Below, one piece after another: positions 11,228-25,056 of a stretch of 64,000 nucleotides of DNA. The notes under the pieces are model-generated. The model ran no database searches. It saw only the letters and a list, made by a program, of their open reading frames with translations, and had not been told where the DNA came from. Source of the stretch: Agapanthus africanus (lineage: Eukaryota; Streptophyta; Magnoliopsida; Asparagales; Amaryllidaceae); NCBI GenBank assembly GCA_030015575.1, contig JASDDO010000016.1, positions 175,334,815-175,398,814 on the forward strand, in the 5' to 3' direction. The position numbers were made by a program, and so were the translations under genes. The first letter of the stretch is position 1. Every line of letters starts with the position of its first letter.

Positions 11228-11450
11228 GAGTGTCGGTGTTGGACACTCAGGTTCCATGATTTTGATGTGTCGTTGATAGACACACGTAGTTGATATCCTC
11301 ATACATATAGATATGAGTTTTCATGATATGGGTTGTGTCGTTGATAGGCACACGTAGTTGATATCCTCATATTTACATGCATATGTTTTCATGTTGTTGT
11401 GTCATTGATGGGCACGTGGATGATATCCACATGCATACATGCATTGCTTA
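11228..11450 (+). repeat. Tandem units of 64-68 bp with dyads, LTR0
   Basis: GTGTCGTTGATA recurs at 11267 and 11335, with a third diverged start at 11399. Dyads include GAGTGTC/GACACTC (11228-11248) and TGTGTC/GACACA (11266-11284). The Tekay-type LTRs have a comparable array with a 69-bp period and the dyad TGAGTGTC/GACACTCA (42972-42994), so the arrays are probably homologous. Confidence 0.65.
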
Positions 11451-11828
11451 TTGTTGGCATTTATGCAGACACGGTCACCCTATATATCATAGTATTACTT
11501 TTATGATATAGTTGACCTAAGAAATCGTTGTTTTATTCGATTTCTACCTGCTGATGTTTTCTACTCACGAGTTGGCAACTCACCTCCGTTTTGCCACCGT
11601 TCTTGCAGATTTGACCGCATGGATCAGTAGCGATATCGTTGGCACAACTTGCTTTTGGGTGATTTGCTTTGGTAGGTGGTACATATTGGATCATGCCACT
11701 CTTGTATTTATTATTCCTGTTGTATCTAGTCAACTCCATCAATCAGAAACTAGTATTTATATAAGTAATAAGACTTAGAAGAGACTTGTGGTTGCGAGAC
11801 TTAGAGCGATGGGTTATATGTTCACTTG

Positions 11829-14313
11829 TGTCACGACCCGAAATGGCACGTGACTGGCACTTGAATCATGTGAAGTCTATAGGACCCCACCTAATTCAAG
11901 TAAACCAAAAGTCCAGAAATCTAAACCATTTAAAAGAAGAAAGTGAAGGAAAACTTGTTTAAAAGTTTTCATATAAATCACTTTGAAAGTCGTAGTAAAC
12001 ATTTTTAAAACATCAAGTCTTTTCTGAAAATTTCGGCAGAGTTTCCTTTGTAAATACTGGCCCCAAACGGGTACAAACATGCATAATATAAAGGCATCCC
12101 TAAGAGGGAGCTAGCTCTTCGCCAATTGGCGGACACAACCACCCAATGCAATATAATATACAAGGTCGAAGGGCGAGGATCAAAACTCATCAAGAAAAGC
12201 AATATCCTCAAGAAAACCAGAGAAAAACCATAATAATACAGGCGCGACTCTAAGGTCGAAAGAATAAACCTACTGGTCTTCTAAGTCTATAAATAATACA
12301 AGTCTGGTTGATGGAGTTTACTAGATACAACAGAATATAATAAAAGGTACAACGGTGGTCACGATGCGAGTGAACCCACCTACCCAAGCAATCATCCGGA
12401 GGGAAGCAGTGTGCCAACAAGCTGCAACAAAACCTGTACAGCAAAACCCGTAAGAAACTGTGGCACAACGGGGGTGAGTTGCCAACTCGTGAGTAGAAAA
12501 CATCACCGAGCAGAAATCGCATGTATGACTCAATCCTAGGTCATACGATAATATATATCCTCAATATAATATAACCCTGAAACATCTACACATAAGTGTA
12601 ATATCAAGTGCTCGTGTCAGTGCCTCAGGTAGCCACATAATACATATATGATGTATGAATGCATTAAAATAAAAACAGAATACATCATGAATGAGAAAAC
12701 TGTTTTCTTAATTTAGTGAGATTTCTGTATATAAAAATCGAGGTATCATCAATGAAATCAACATAGAATCCGTGCCAAGTATCGACACAAAACGTAAATC
12801 CCAATATCCAATATCTCGGGCTCTGGCAATTCGGACCGGCCCATATCATATAATCTCAATACCTCTAAGTCTCAATATCTCGGGCTCCGGCAATCCGGAC
12901 TGGCCCCGGGCTCCGACAATCCGGACTGGCCTAAATATCAATCTCACGACTACGTCGGTATCCTCCGGATATCCGCCGCGTCACAAATAACCGGTCGGTA
13001 GTGCTCCCCTGCCAGGCTCAACGCCATCATCTGCGACCATCTTGCCCAGGGGTACCGCACCGGGTCCACCATGCACCCACAGACAGTTCCTCCTCCTCCT
13101 CGAATCGGGTGTATGATATCGCTCAAGGGCCGAGAAAACTCATGGTGGACATATCTCACATCATATCACGAGAAAACCGCACTTTTTATCTTTTGAAATA
13201 AAATGAGTTTATAAAATCTTGCGGTTTCTCCAAATCCAGAAAATCTCATGGAAAATCAGAATCCAAATCTCGAGAGTAAATAACAGTGAATTACGGGCAT
13301 AAGGCCCCATAATATTACATGACAAATGAATATAGACATGCATGGATATCTAAATTAAGAATGCAATATCTAAACTAGCACAGTAATGATATATCGGAAC
13401 TATCCGCTAGCAAGCGATATCAATGAAATAATATTCTCTAAATTGTACGTGACATGAAAATTACCGATGATGATTTGTGTGAGCTAGCAAGTAAGTGTAT
13501 GTGGAGCATACACATCATCGGTAATGGTGCTAGTGTCATGACAACAGTGGTCTATAATCACAAGTATAAGCATGCAATGCGATATGAACAATATGAATAA
13601 ACGGAGAATAAATAGTAATCGCAACAATGAAGAATATACGACTTTATATACGAGTTATACAGTGTTGATATTTGAAATCGCACGAATCGTGGTTTTTAGA
13701 AAATAGGGGCTACGATGTTTTTAAGAAAAGGTACATCTTTTGAAAGATCCGTAGTATCCCTCGGCCTGTCTTTAAAATACTCACGATTCGTTAGTTTTGG
13801 AAATAAGTATGACTCGAGCCCAGTCTAAAATCTACTAAGTAACTACAGGACAAAGCTAAGAGACTAAACGAAAGGGTAAGGAAAACCTCCTAAGTCTAAG
13901 TCGATATATATATCTAATAGTCGGTGATCCCGCCTCAATAGCGTCACGTACGATAAAACGTACAATACGACATTCTCGAGTCAAGAGTGCGGATCTATAT
14001 CATAATTATATATCGTACGGTAAATCCATCGTACGACATCCCAAAATCGGGGTATGGGTCGACTATCACATATACCTCAATATCCATATGGTATCATCAT
14101 CATATATCATGAACTAGGGCTACTGATCTAAAGTCTAGTACATACCGATACCATCAACATATATCCGCGTGTGTATGAAAACACATCGCTCAACGATACG
14201 CTATAATATCATGTCGTATCTCATAATACGACCCAAGTCACATCACCGATCTCACGACATCCTACCCAATCACATCGACTCATCTCCGAGTATCACATAC
14301 TATCCTCATCATA

Positions 14314-14368
<55 letters not shown>

Positions 14369-16184
14369 CAACATAACCACATACATACATATAGACACAC
14401 ACACACACACACATCATATACACCAAAACATATCCCGTGTGTGCATGTGTGTGTGTACACTTATACTCTATGGTTCGCGACTAAGAAACTAAGTAAAATA
14501 CTATCTTCCGAAAACACTAACACTAACCCAAAGTCACATAAAGCATTACTTTCTAAGTATGCACATCTCATAACAACACGTATAAATATATAAATATCAT
14601 AACGCATCAAATGCTACGAACTTGCGGGGGTGCTATACGCCATCCACCCGACTTCCTCCGTAGATATATATCTACTCCCCTTTACCCTTGCTTGCTGAAG
14701 TCGATGTCGCCATTCTCCCCCTTGTCATCCGAAGTCCACATAAGGGTACCTACATATACACACACATAGCATCGTAAACAGAAATCACGGACGAAAACCA
14801 AAACGGCACACGAATCACACATAGGTTAAAACCTATGGTCTACTCACGCAAAACAACTAACAACACCGATATCGACATACAAATGCCAAGCCATCGAGTT
14901 AAAACCCAAATACCAAAACCAAAGTTAAAACAAAGTCGCAAAACGAAACAGCAACACAAGAAAACACCTCCAGATTTTACCCCAGGTGAAATTAGCCAAT
15001 TTTGCATATGTGGAGGGTCTAGTTTACTGAAAATGGAGCCATGAACCAAACACGAATCCAATCACCCCTACCCTGGCCGCAATTTGCGGCCATAAAGAAT
15101 TAATTTGCGGCCAAGGAAGATGGTTTGGGTCTCGGGTCATCAGGGTAGCTTCTAGGTTGCCTGCACATCTCTCAGTCATCAGGGTAGCTTCTAGGTCAAA
15201 GCAGATCTCTAAAGCACAACACCAATGTCAACAAAATCCGATATCGGGGTTTCTAAGTTTGGGGTTTGGGGTTCTAGTCTCTGTTTTAGTTCAAAATACT
15301 AACACTACAGGGGTTGTATGGCCTCTACTAATCTTAATTACACAATCACAACTCAAGAAATCCACAAGACCTCATCTTGGAATTTTCCAAGTTCACTAAA
15401 CCTCACTTAAACAATTCTAAACTAATATGGATGCGAAAGGAAATGGAATACTACACTAATTATGAAAGAATTACCTCATTTGGCCACTCAAGAATTTTCT
15501 TGAGTTGCCCCAAGTGCTCAAAATCTAGACTTTCTTGGTTCCCCATGCTTGTAGTGAGCTTGTGCACACTTTTTGTGAAGAGGGTGCATGGTTTTGATGT
15601 GTTTTTGGGGGTGAAGTGAGGTGGTGTAAGTGGTGGAGGGAGGAGGGCAGCCATGCATGAAGAGGGAGAAGAAAATGGTGAAGGGAAATGAAGTGAAACA
15701 AATGGGAGCCTTGGTCAAATGACCCCTCACCCCTCTCTCTCTTCTCTCTCTTGCCCATACCCATTTCTTTATTCTTTTTATTTTTTTTTCTTTTCTTTTG
15801 CATCATTTATCTTTTTCTTTTCCATGGTTCTACTTTATAAAACAATTGTAAGACCAAAATGAAACCATGCACAATGAAGACTTGAAATCAAGTTTCATAA
15901 AAATGTAACAAGTGTTTTTAAAGTCATGTGCATAATCAAGCTTAATGCCAAAATTAGTGATTATTAATCAAGTTTAGGATAACTTGTATATAATAAATTA
16001 TAATTTTTTTATAATTTGCCTAAATCACATAAATCCCTCCAAAAATCACCACTCAATTTAATTCTCCAATATTTTCCAAACTATCGGTATATAATTATAC
16101 CACATCATTAAAATATTCATAATATTAATTATTTTAATTATATAAATCCCCAAAAATAATATTTTATTTTTCTGAAATGTTACA
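11829..16184 (-). repeat. LTR1 (4356 bp)
   Basis: The plus strand begins TGTCACGACCCG and ends TGTTACA. It is similar to LTR2 (roughly 95% in stretches compared) with local differences: a long TA/AC microsatellite (14323-14412), a small duplication around 15139-15200, and absence of an insertion of about 50 bp that LTR2 has near 19950. Lys/Arg-rich and Ile/Tyr-rich open frames inside it come from simple sequence. No gene is supported. Confidence 0.9.
14323..14412. repeat. TA and AC microsatellites in LTR1
   Basis: (TA)n at about 14323-14367 and (AC)n at about 14393-14412. LTR2 carries a different length ratio at the matching place (21833-21882), as expected for slippage. Confidence 0.9.
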
Positions 16185-16862
16185 GTCTTCTCTCCTTAAA
16201 TAAATTCGGTCCCCGAATTTAAATTTAAACCCCTCGAATATTAAAACATTTCAGTATAATGAACAAGTCGTCGGGGCTCCGAAATCATGCATTCATAAAA
16301 CATATCGTAGCACAATGCACGCGCAAGAAAAACGAGTATATAACTTAAATCAAAACTCCGTCAAGCATCACGCAATCATCGGAGTTATGGGGAAGATACC
16401 AATGTCAAAGTCCAATACGAAAACCAACATGATATACATCAAACTATAACATGTACATGACACACATCGTTGTAAATTCGTCAAAACATCTGAAAAGAAA
16501 TGCATGCCAAACCTTTCATGTTGCTGTGCGATGCGCGTATCACGGCACAGTGGCGGACGTCTATTGTAAGAAAATAACTATATATATATATCCTTTGTTT
16601 AACATAAACGTCCCGCCGTTTTGAAAATAATTTAGAAGGGTTTCCTTTGTTAAATGTTTCGTGTCATCTCGGACACGTAGGTAAATACTGAGACTATAGC
16701 TCCTTTTTGGAAATCCCTTCGATAACTATCAATGCATGCAAAAATATATTCAGGTACTGTCCTCGGACTAGTCCTGCTCGGTTACTATATCAAATAGTAA
16801 ATATCATAAAAACGTACTGCTCAAAAGAAATCGTACTCAAGAGTACATGTAACAATGCCACG

Positions 16863-17353
16863 TGCGTCTGGTGCACACAGAAATCAAAATCAATGAATGT
16901 GCCATACATGTGCACATAAAACCAAACTAAGTGCAACGGGTGTGCATGAAAACACTGGTCAAGGGCAACGTGTGTGCCTGACAACAATATCAGGTGCATC
17001 TGACATGCACGAAGAATCCCGATTTAGTGCATCTGGTGTGCACCAAAATCGCATCAAGCGCGCCAAGTATGCGCAAGAATCCAAATCAAGTGCACAAGGT
17101 GCACGAAAACAAATATCGAGTATCACAATCGAAATCGACGGTATACAACACATCTCAATCCAAATCAGGTATACCGTGGTATATAATCTCACTACCACGT
17201 GCATCAGTGTGCACAAAATCGAATCAAAGTATTAAAAGTGCGTGAAAACTACACCGAAAGCACAAGTCAAATCACATGTATACCATAGGCATGAAATCAA
17301 AATCAACCATCTCGAATGACACCAAATCGAAGTCGAATGCAACTGTGGTGCAC
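16863..17353 (-). repeat. Dyad array in INT1
   Basis: Examples are GTGCA/TGCAC at 16994-17010 and 17027-17043, GCGC...GCGC near 17058-17074, and further GTGCA/TGCAC pairs up to about 17353. Each dyad is about 15-17 nt, usually followed by an A-rich spacer. The position matching the E1 insertion point lies in the loop of the 16994-17010 dyad. Confidence 0.65.
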
Positions 17354-17539
17354 AAAATCTCAATCATGCAAATAAATCGCCCAAAATACCGAAATCCAAA
17401 ATGACGAACACGTGATAATCGAATCGTCAAATCGCAAATCGTAAACACTGTCGTCGATATGTCCTTCCGTCAAAGTCGAGAAGGTGTCGGTGCATCCAAA
17501 GCTAGTAGAGCAAGGTATCTACTTGCCTCCTGTTCATGG

Positions 17540-18960
17540 CCTAGCGCCTTGTGCCCTTAGGCTCTCGTCTCTCACTGCGAATTGTCAGTGACATAGTTCT
17601 TCGGCTCAACGGCCCAATATGTAATGATGACGGGAATAGTTCCGCTCTGGCACATCCTCTAAAGATCTCTGGCCAACTATCATGGTCACTCACAACATGT
17701 CTCGTCGATGATGCCGAACTCTGGTCTACTGGGTGTGCGTAATACGACCGATCCTGGGTCTAATCATTCTCGTGTAGTACTCCAGAAAGATTCTGTCGTG
17801 GTCTCTTCCAAATCTCGTTTCTGCTGAACTGCCCGGAAGTTATCACCCTTTACTAAATCTATTTCTTGTTTCGGAACGGCTGCATACTCATCACGACTCC
17901 TTCTGGAAGATATATCCATATTCAACGCCTCTGCATGCTTATCACATCTCTGATGTCAACGGAGTGGAACGTCATCTCATCGAAATCTCGTACGAACCTC
18001 TTACTCTTCTCTAATGTAGACTGATTCCGACTCGTCCCTTCGTAGCTGTATGGACTGCGCTACAACGACTATACTCATATCTAGAGTCTCCCAAGTAATG
18101 TATCCCATCACATGATATCCGGACGACGTCGAACTTTTCGATCGATTCGTCAAAGTCCCATAATTCCCCGAGAGCTCAACTCTTGAGTACAGTTTAATAA
18201 TATCCAGTACATGCCATAGTACCTATGGACCAGCAGTAGAAGGGCAAACCCAAGCCTCACTAATGGCACCGCGGAACTGCCGCAAACCCTAAGGTTCAAA
18301 AGCATTCCCATGGTCATTATGTCGAGTTAGGGTTTCATTCTTCTAGAGGGTCCACAAAATTACTTGCATGTTTTTCCGAATACCTCAAACTTGGAAAAAT
18401 GGGTTTCTGACATTCGATCGTCTTCTATCGACTCTCAACGTACCTGCGTGAAGTCTTCTCAAGCTGGAATCAATCAATCTGATGACCTCGCATCGGGGTA
18501 TGCAACGAACCACATGTCCTAGTCATTCCTCCATGGGTGACTAGCGATCTTCTATCATATCTCTAAGTCCAACTCGTGCCGTATAGCTTCAAACATCTGG
18601 GGTGGTATCTTGTCAGTCGCAGAAACATTTGGCTCATTCGTCCGCACGCTAAACAGTGCCTCGATCATCAAGAATAACGGTGCATTGACGGTCATCACAT
18701 TCTAGCCGGCCTCTATCAGGGGCCCAATCCTCTGGTGCTGATCTGCACGTTCGAGAAATTTTAGTAAAAGCAATCCATCAAACGCTCATGGCGTGAAAAA
18801 CACAATAAAATGACACATCTATTCAATCGTGTGTCACCGGAAATACGCCCTGGTCAGTCCTCGTCCAAGACGAGCTCATGCTGACCATAACTCTAGCCGC
18901 AACTCTCTCTACCTATGCAATCGTGGTAACAAAACCACAAACCGATATCAATGAGGATAG
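17540..18960 (-). pseudogene. Degenerate gag-like region of INT1
   Basis: Nucleotide similarity to the start of the Tekay-type gag is visible at about 18850-18930 against 49861-49920 (shared GTCAGTCCTCG and GCTCTCT, in colinear order before the leader). Further in, INT2 and INT3 retain a K-R-F-V-R motif, as in the gag of the Tekay-type protein (residues 258-262). Many stops and frameshifts are present and no product is expected. The shared module at 18178-18370 interrupts it. Homology is moderate and rests mainly on colinearity. Confidence 0.5.
18178..18370 (-). repeat. Shared module (LARD copy, INT1)
   Basis: Diverged copy of the block present in the copia leaders. It keeps CTCTTGAG, GTAGAAGGG, GCCTCAC, TGGCAC, ACTGCC, AAGGTTCAAA, TCGAGTTA and TTCTAGAGGGTCCA in order and orientation. 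Confidence 0.7.
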
Positions 18961-19242
18961 ATCATAGGAATGAATATAATACTGTGCAAAGAAATGTACA
19001 TCCTAAGGCTTCTTAAGCGGAGTAGCGTATCGTAAGTATGCCGCGGAACATACACACGGTACGTCACTCTACTTAAGTCACCTACTCCATCAACCAATGT
19101 CAACCTATGCGACGAAAGTTCGGGTCTAATACCCCCTCGACCAAGTCTAAGTTCCGTAAGGTCAAGCCTAGGTTCCGAATATAAATATACGCCCTAGACT
19201 CTGCATAGTCAAACATAGACTCAAACCAAGGTTAAACCTAGC

Positions 19243-19255
19243 GTTCTGATACCCA
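19243..19255 (-). other. Mutated PBS of INT1
   Basis: Aligned with the intact tRNA-Met PBS of INT2 (26693-26704) but with a substitution and an extra C. Priming would be impaired, so this unit is probably not mobile by itself. Confidence 0.7.
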
Positions 19256-19258
19256 CTT

Positions 19259-21832
19259 TGTCACGACCCGAAATGGCACGTGACTGGCACTTGAATCATG
19301 TGAAGTCTATAGGACCCCACCTAATTCAAGTAAGCCAAAAGCCCATAAATCTAAACCATTTAAAAGAAGAATGAAGGGAAACTTGTTTAAAAGTTTGCAT
19401 ATAAATCACTTTGAAAGTCGTAGTAAACATTTTTAAAACATCAAGTATATTCTGAAAATTTCGGCAGAGTTTCCTTTGTAAATACTGGACCCAAACGGGT
19501 ACAAACATGCATAATATAAAGGCATCCCCAAGCGGGAGCAAGCTCTTCGCCAATTGGCGGACACAACAACGCAATGCAATATAATACACAACGCCGAAGG
19601 GCGAGGATCAAAATTCATCAAGAAAAGCAATATCCTTAAGAAAACCAGAGAAAAACCATAATAATACAGGCGCGACTCTAAGGTAGAAAGAATAAACATA
19701 CTGGTCTTCTAAGTCAATAAATAATACAAGTCTGGTTGATGGAGTTTACTAGATACAATAGAATATAATAAAAGGTACAACGGTGGTCACGATGCGAGTA
19801 AACCCACCTACCCAAGCAATCATCCGGAGGGAAGCAGTGTGCCAACAAGCTGCAAAGAAACCTGTACGGCAAAACCTGCAAGAAACTGTGGCACAACGGG
19901 GGTGAGTTGCCAACTCGTGAGTAGAAAACATCACCGAGCAGAAATCGCATGTCCCAAACACACCTCAGCAACAACGGAGCCCCGTAGTTTCCCAAGCATT
20001 AGTTGACTAAATCCTAGGTCATACAATAATATATATCCTCAATATAATATAACCCTGAAACATCTATACATAAGTGTAATATCAAGTGCTCGTGTCAGTG
20101 CCTCAGGTAGCCATATAATACACATATGATGTATGAATGCATTAAAATGAAAACAGAATACATCATGAATGAGAAAACTGTTTTCTTAATTTAGTGAGAT
20201 TTCTGTATATAAAAATCGAGGTATCATCAATGAAATCAACATAGAATCCTTGTCAAGCATCGACACAAAACGTAAATCCCAATATCCAATATCTCGGGCT
20301 CCGGCAATCCGGACCGGCCCAAAACATATAATCTCAATATCTCTAAGTATCAATATCTCAGGCTCCGGCAATCCGGACTGGCCCCGGGCTCCAGCAATCT
20401 GGACTGGCTCAAATATCAATCTCACGACTACGTCGGTATCCTCCGGATATCCGCCGCGTCACAAATAACCGGTCGGTAGTGCTCCCCTGCCAGGCTTAAC
20501 GCCATCATCTGCGACCATCTTGCCCCGGGGTACCGCACCGGGTCCACCATGCACCCACAGACGGTTCCTCCTCCTCCTCGAATCGGGTGTATGATATCGC
20601 TCAAAAGTCGAGAAAACTCATGGTGGACATATCTCACATCATATCATGAGAAAACCACACTTTTTATCTTTTGAAATAAAATGAGTTTATAAAATCTTGC
20701 GGTTTCTCCAAATCCAGAAAATCTCATGGAAAATCAGAATCCAAATCTCGAGAGTAAATAACAGTGAATTACTGGCATAAGGCCCCATAATATTACATGA
20801 CAAATGAATATAGACATGCATGGATATCTAAATAAAGAATGCAATATCTAAACTAGCACAATAATGATATATCCGAACTATCCGCTAGCAAGCGATATCA
20901 ATGAAATAATATTCTCTAAAGTGTACGTGACATGAAAATTACCGATGATGATGTGTGTGAGCCGGCAAGTAAGTGTATATGGAGCATACGCATCATCGGT
21001 AATGGTGCTAGTGTCCTGACAACAGGGGTCTATAATCACAAGTATAAGCATGCAATGTGATATGAACAATATGAATAAACGGAGAATAAATATTAATCGC
21101 AACAATGAATAATATACGTTTTTATATACGAGTCATACAGTGTTGATATTTGAAATTGCACGAATCGTGGTTTTTAGAAAATAGGAGCTACGGTGTTTTT
21201 AAGAAAAGGTTCATCCTTTGAAAGATCCGTAGTATCCCTCGGCCTGTCTTTAAAATACTCACGATTCGTTAGTTTTGGAAATAAGTATGACTCGAGCCCA
21301 GTCTAATATCTACTATGTAACTACAGGACAAAGGAAAGAGACTAAACGAAAGGGTAAGGAAAACCACCTAAATCTTAGTCGATATATATATCTAATAGTC
21401 GGTGATCCCGCCTCAATAGCGTCACGTACGATAAAACGTACAATACGATATCCTCGAGTCAAGAGTGCGGATCTATATCATAATTATATCTCGTACGGTA
21501 AATCCATCGTACGACATCCCAAAATCGGGGTACGGGGCGACTATCACATATACATCAATATCCATATGGTATCATCATCATATATCATGAACTAGGGGTA
21601 CTGATCTAAAGTCTAGTACATACCGATACCATCAACATATATCCGCGTGTGTATGAAAAAACATCGCTCAACGATCCGCTATAATATCATGTCGTATCTC
21701 ATAATACGACCCAAGTCACATCACCGATCTCACGACATCCTGCCTAATCACATCGACTCATCTCCAAGTATCACATACTATCCTCATCATACGTGTATAC
21801 GTATATGTGTGTATATATATATAGCAACATAA

Positions 21833-21882
<50 letters not shown>

Positions 21883-23645
21883 GCATATATCATATACACC
21901 AAAACATATCCCGTGTGTGCATGTGTGTGGTGTGTACACCTATACTCTAGGGTTCGCGACTAAGAAACTAACTAAAATACTATCTTCCGAAAATGCTAAC
22001 ACTATTACTTGCTAAGTATGCACATCTCATAACAACACGAATAAATATATAAATATCAGAACGGATCAAATGCTACGAACTTCCGGGGGTGCTATACGCT
22101 ATCCACCCGACTTCCAACGTAGATATATTTCTACTCACCTTAAACCTTGCTTGCCGAAGTCGATGTCGCCATTCTCCCCCTTGTCATCCGATGTCCACGT
22201 GCGGGTACCTACATATATACACACATAGCATCGTAAACAGAAATCATGCACGAAAACCAAAATGGCACACGAATCACACATAGGTTAAAACCTATGGTCT
22301 ACTCACGCAAAACAACCAACAACACCCGATATCGACGTACAAACGCCAAGCCATCGAGTTAAAACCCAAATACCAAAACCAAAGTTAAAACGAAGTCGCA
22401 AAACGAAACAACAACACAAGAAAACACCTCCAGATTTTACCCCAGGTGAAATTAGCCAATTTTGCATATATGGAGGCTCTAGTTTACTGAAAAATGGAGC
22501 CATGAACCAAACACGAATCCAATCACCCCTACCCTAGCCGCAATTTGCGGCCAGAAAGAATTAATTTGCGGCCAAGGAAGATGGTTGGGGTCTCGGGTTA
22601 TCAGGGTAGCTACTAGGTTGCCTGCACATCTCTCAATCTTCGCTAAATAATTTTCTGGTTCCCCGGGTCATAGCAGATCTTTAAAGCACAATACCAAAGT
22701 CAACAAAATCCGATATCGGGGTTTCTAAGTTTGGGGTTTGGGGTTCTAGTCTCAGATTAAGTTTAAAATACTAACACTACAGGGGTTGTATGGCCTCCAC
22801 TAACCTCAATTACGCAATCACAACTCAAGAAATCCATAAGACCTCATCTTGGAATTTTCCAAGTTCACTAAACCTCACTTAAACAATTCTAAACTAATAT
22901 GGATGCGAAAGGAAATGGAATACTACACTAATGATGAAAGAATTAGCTCATTTTGCAACTCAAGAAATTTCTTGAGTTGCCCCAAGTGCTCAAAATCTAG
23001 ACTTTCTTGGTTCCCCATGCTTGTAGTGAGCTTGTGCACACTTTTTGTGAAGAGGGTGCATGGTTTTGATGTGGTTTTGGGGGTGAAGTGAGGTGGTGTA
23101 AGTGGTGGAGGGAGGAGGGCAGCCATGCATGAAGAGGGAGAAGAAAATGGTGAAGGGAAATGAAGTGAAACAAATGGGAGCCTTGGTCAAATGACCCCTC
23201 ACCTCTCTCTCTCTTCTCTTTCTTGCCCATACCCATTTCTTTATTCTTTTTCTTTTCTTTTTCTTTTTCATCATTTATCGTTTTCTTTTCCCATGGTTCT
23301 ACTTTATAAAAAAAATTGTAAGACCAAAATGAAACCATGCACAATGAAGACTTGAAATCAAGTTTCATAAAAATGTAACAAGTGTTTTTAAAGTCATGTG
23401 CATAATCAAGCTTAATGCCAAAATTAGTGATTGCTAATCAAGTTTAGGATAACTTGTATATAATAAATTATAGATTTTTTATAATTTTCCTAAATCACAT
23501 AAAGTAGAACCACTCAATTTAATTCTCCAATATTTTCCAAACTATCGGTATATAATTATACCACATCATTAAAATATTCATAATATTAATTATTTTAATT
23601 ATATAAATTCCCAAAAATAATATTTTATTTTTCTGAAATTTTACA
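19259..23645 (-). repeat. LTR2 (4387 bp), shared by two LARD units
   Basis: The plus strand begins TGTCACGACCCG and ends TTTTACA. It is the 5' LTR of INT1 and at the same time the 3' LTR of INT2. It retains a donor-like AGGTGAGTAG in minus sense at about 22129-22140, and an insertion of about 50 bp near 19950 relative to LTR1. No coding sequence is supported. Confidence 0.9.
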
Positions 23646-24299
23646 TTCTTCCCCCCTTAAATAAATTCGGTCCCCGAATTTAAATTTAAACCCCTCGAAT
23701 ATTAAAACATTTCAGTATAATGAACAAGTCGTCGGTGCTCCGAAATCATGCATTCATAAAACATATAACGAGTATATAACTCAAATCAAAACTCCGTTAA
23801 GCATCACGCAATCATTGGAGTTATGGGGAAGATACCAATGTCAAAGTCCAATACGAAAACCAACATGATATACATCAAACTATAACATGTACATGACACG
23901 CATCGTTGTAAATTCGTCAAAACATCTGAAAAGAAATGCATGCCAAACCTTTCATGTTGCTGTGCGATGCGTGTATCACGGCACAGTGGCGGACGTCTAT
24001 TGTAAGAAAATAACTATATATATATATATCCTTTGTTTAACATACACGCCCCGCCGTTTTGAAAATAATTTAGAAGGGTTTCCTTTGTTAAATGTTTCGT
24101 GTCATCTCGGACACGTAGGTAAATACTGAGACTATAGCTCCTTTTTGGAAATCCCTTCGATAACTATCAATGCATGCAAAAATATATTCAGGTACTGTTC
24201 TCGGACTAGTCCTGCTCGGTTACTATATCAAATAGTAAATATCATAAAAACGTACTGCTCAAAAGAAATCGTACTCAATAGTACATGTAACAATGCCAC

Positions 24300-24795
24300 G
24301 TGCGTCTGGTGCGCACAGAAATCAAAATCAATGAATGTGCCATACATGTGCACAGAAACCAAAACTAAGTGCAACGGGTGTGCACGAAAACACTGGTCAA
24401 TGGCAACGAGTGTGCCTGACAACAATATCAGGTGCATCTGACATGTACGAAGAATCCCGATTTAGTGCATCTGGTGTGCACCAAAATCGCATCAAGCGCG
24501 CCAAGTATGCGCAAGAATCCAAATCAAGTGTATAAAGTGCACGAAAACAAATATCGAGTATCACAATCAAAATCGACGGTATACAACACATCTCAATCCA
24601 AATCAGGTATACCGTGGTATATAATCTCACAACCACGTGCATCAGCGTGCACAAAATCGAATCAAAGTATTAAAAGTGCGTGAAAACTACACTGATAGCA
24701 CAAGTCAAATCACATGCATACCATAGGCATGAAATCAAAATCAACCATCTCGAATGACACCAAATCGAAGTCGAGTGCAACTATGGTGCACAAAA
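24300..24795 (-). repeat. Dyad array in INT2
   Basis: GTGCG/CGCAC (24300-24316), GTGC/GCAC (24337-24353), GTGCA/TGCAC (24369-24385 and 24465-24481), GCGC/GCGC (24496-24512) and CATGC/GCATG (near 24716-24732) follow one another. Arms differ between dyads yet stay complementary. Confidence 0.65.
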
Positions 24796-25056
24796 TCTCA
24801 ATCATGCAAATAAATCGCCCAAAATACCGAAATCCAAAATGACGAACACGTGATAATCGAATCGTCAAATCGCAAATTGTAAACACTGTCGTCGATATGT
24901 CCTTCCGTCAAAGTCGAGAAGGTGTCGGTGGATCCAAAGCTAGCAGAGCAAGGTATCTACTTGCCTCCTGTTCATGGCCTGGCGCCTTGTGCCCTTAGGC
25001 TTTCATCTCTCACTGTGAATTGTCAGTTACATAGTTCTTCGGCTCAACGGCCCAAT

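Larger units (their letters stand above)
8167..11828 (+). repeat. LTR0: 3' LTR of a LARD-like element, truncated (3662 bp)
   Basis: Starts TGTAACATTTCAG after the PPT. It is the inverse of LTR1 and LTR2 but well diverged from them (roughly 75-80% in the stretches compared). The last few hundred bases, which should end GGGTCGTGACA, are cut off at 11828 where LTR1 begins. Contents include a pyrimidine-rich stretch at about 8660-8750, a GTGAGT donor-like motif (9646), TA microsatellites, a 39-bp tandem repeat (10556-10735) and a dyad-containing tandem (11228-11450). No gene is supported. Confidence 0.87.
16185..19258 (-). mobile_element. INT1: LARD-like internal region
   Basis: Lies between LTR1 and LTR2. 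From its 3' side (left) it has a degraded PPT, the GGTCCCCGAATTT block, a dyad array (16863-17353), a gag-like degenerate stretch (about 17540-18960) that contains the shared module (18178-18370), a leader homologous to 49942-50163 of the Tekay-type element, and a mutated PBS at 19243-19255. No frame is long or intact, and no protease, RT or integrase is visible. Confidence 0.85.

Noticed and set aside
14169-14492. 107-residue frame with long Ile-Tyr run
   Set aside because: Translation of a TA/AC microsatellite in LTR1.
15525-15806. Lys/Arg-rich minus-strand frame in LTR1 (also 22990-23368 in LTR2)
   Set aside because: Arises from a pyrimidine-rich LTR stretch; frame and length differ between copies, so no coding constraint.
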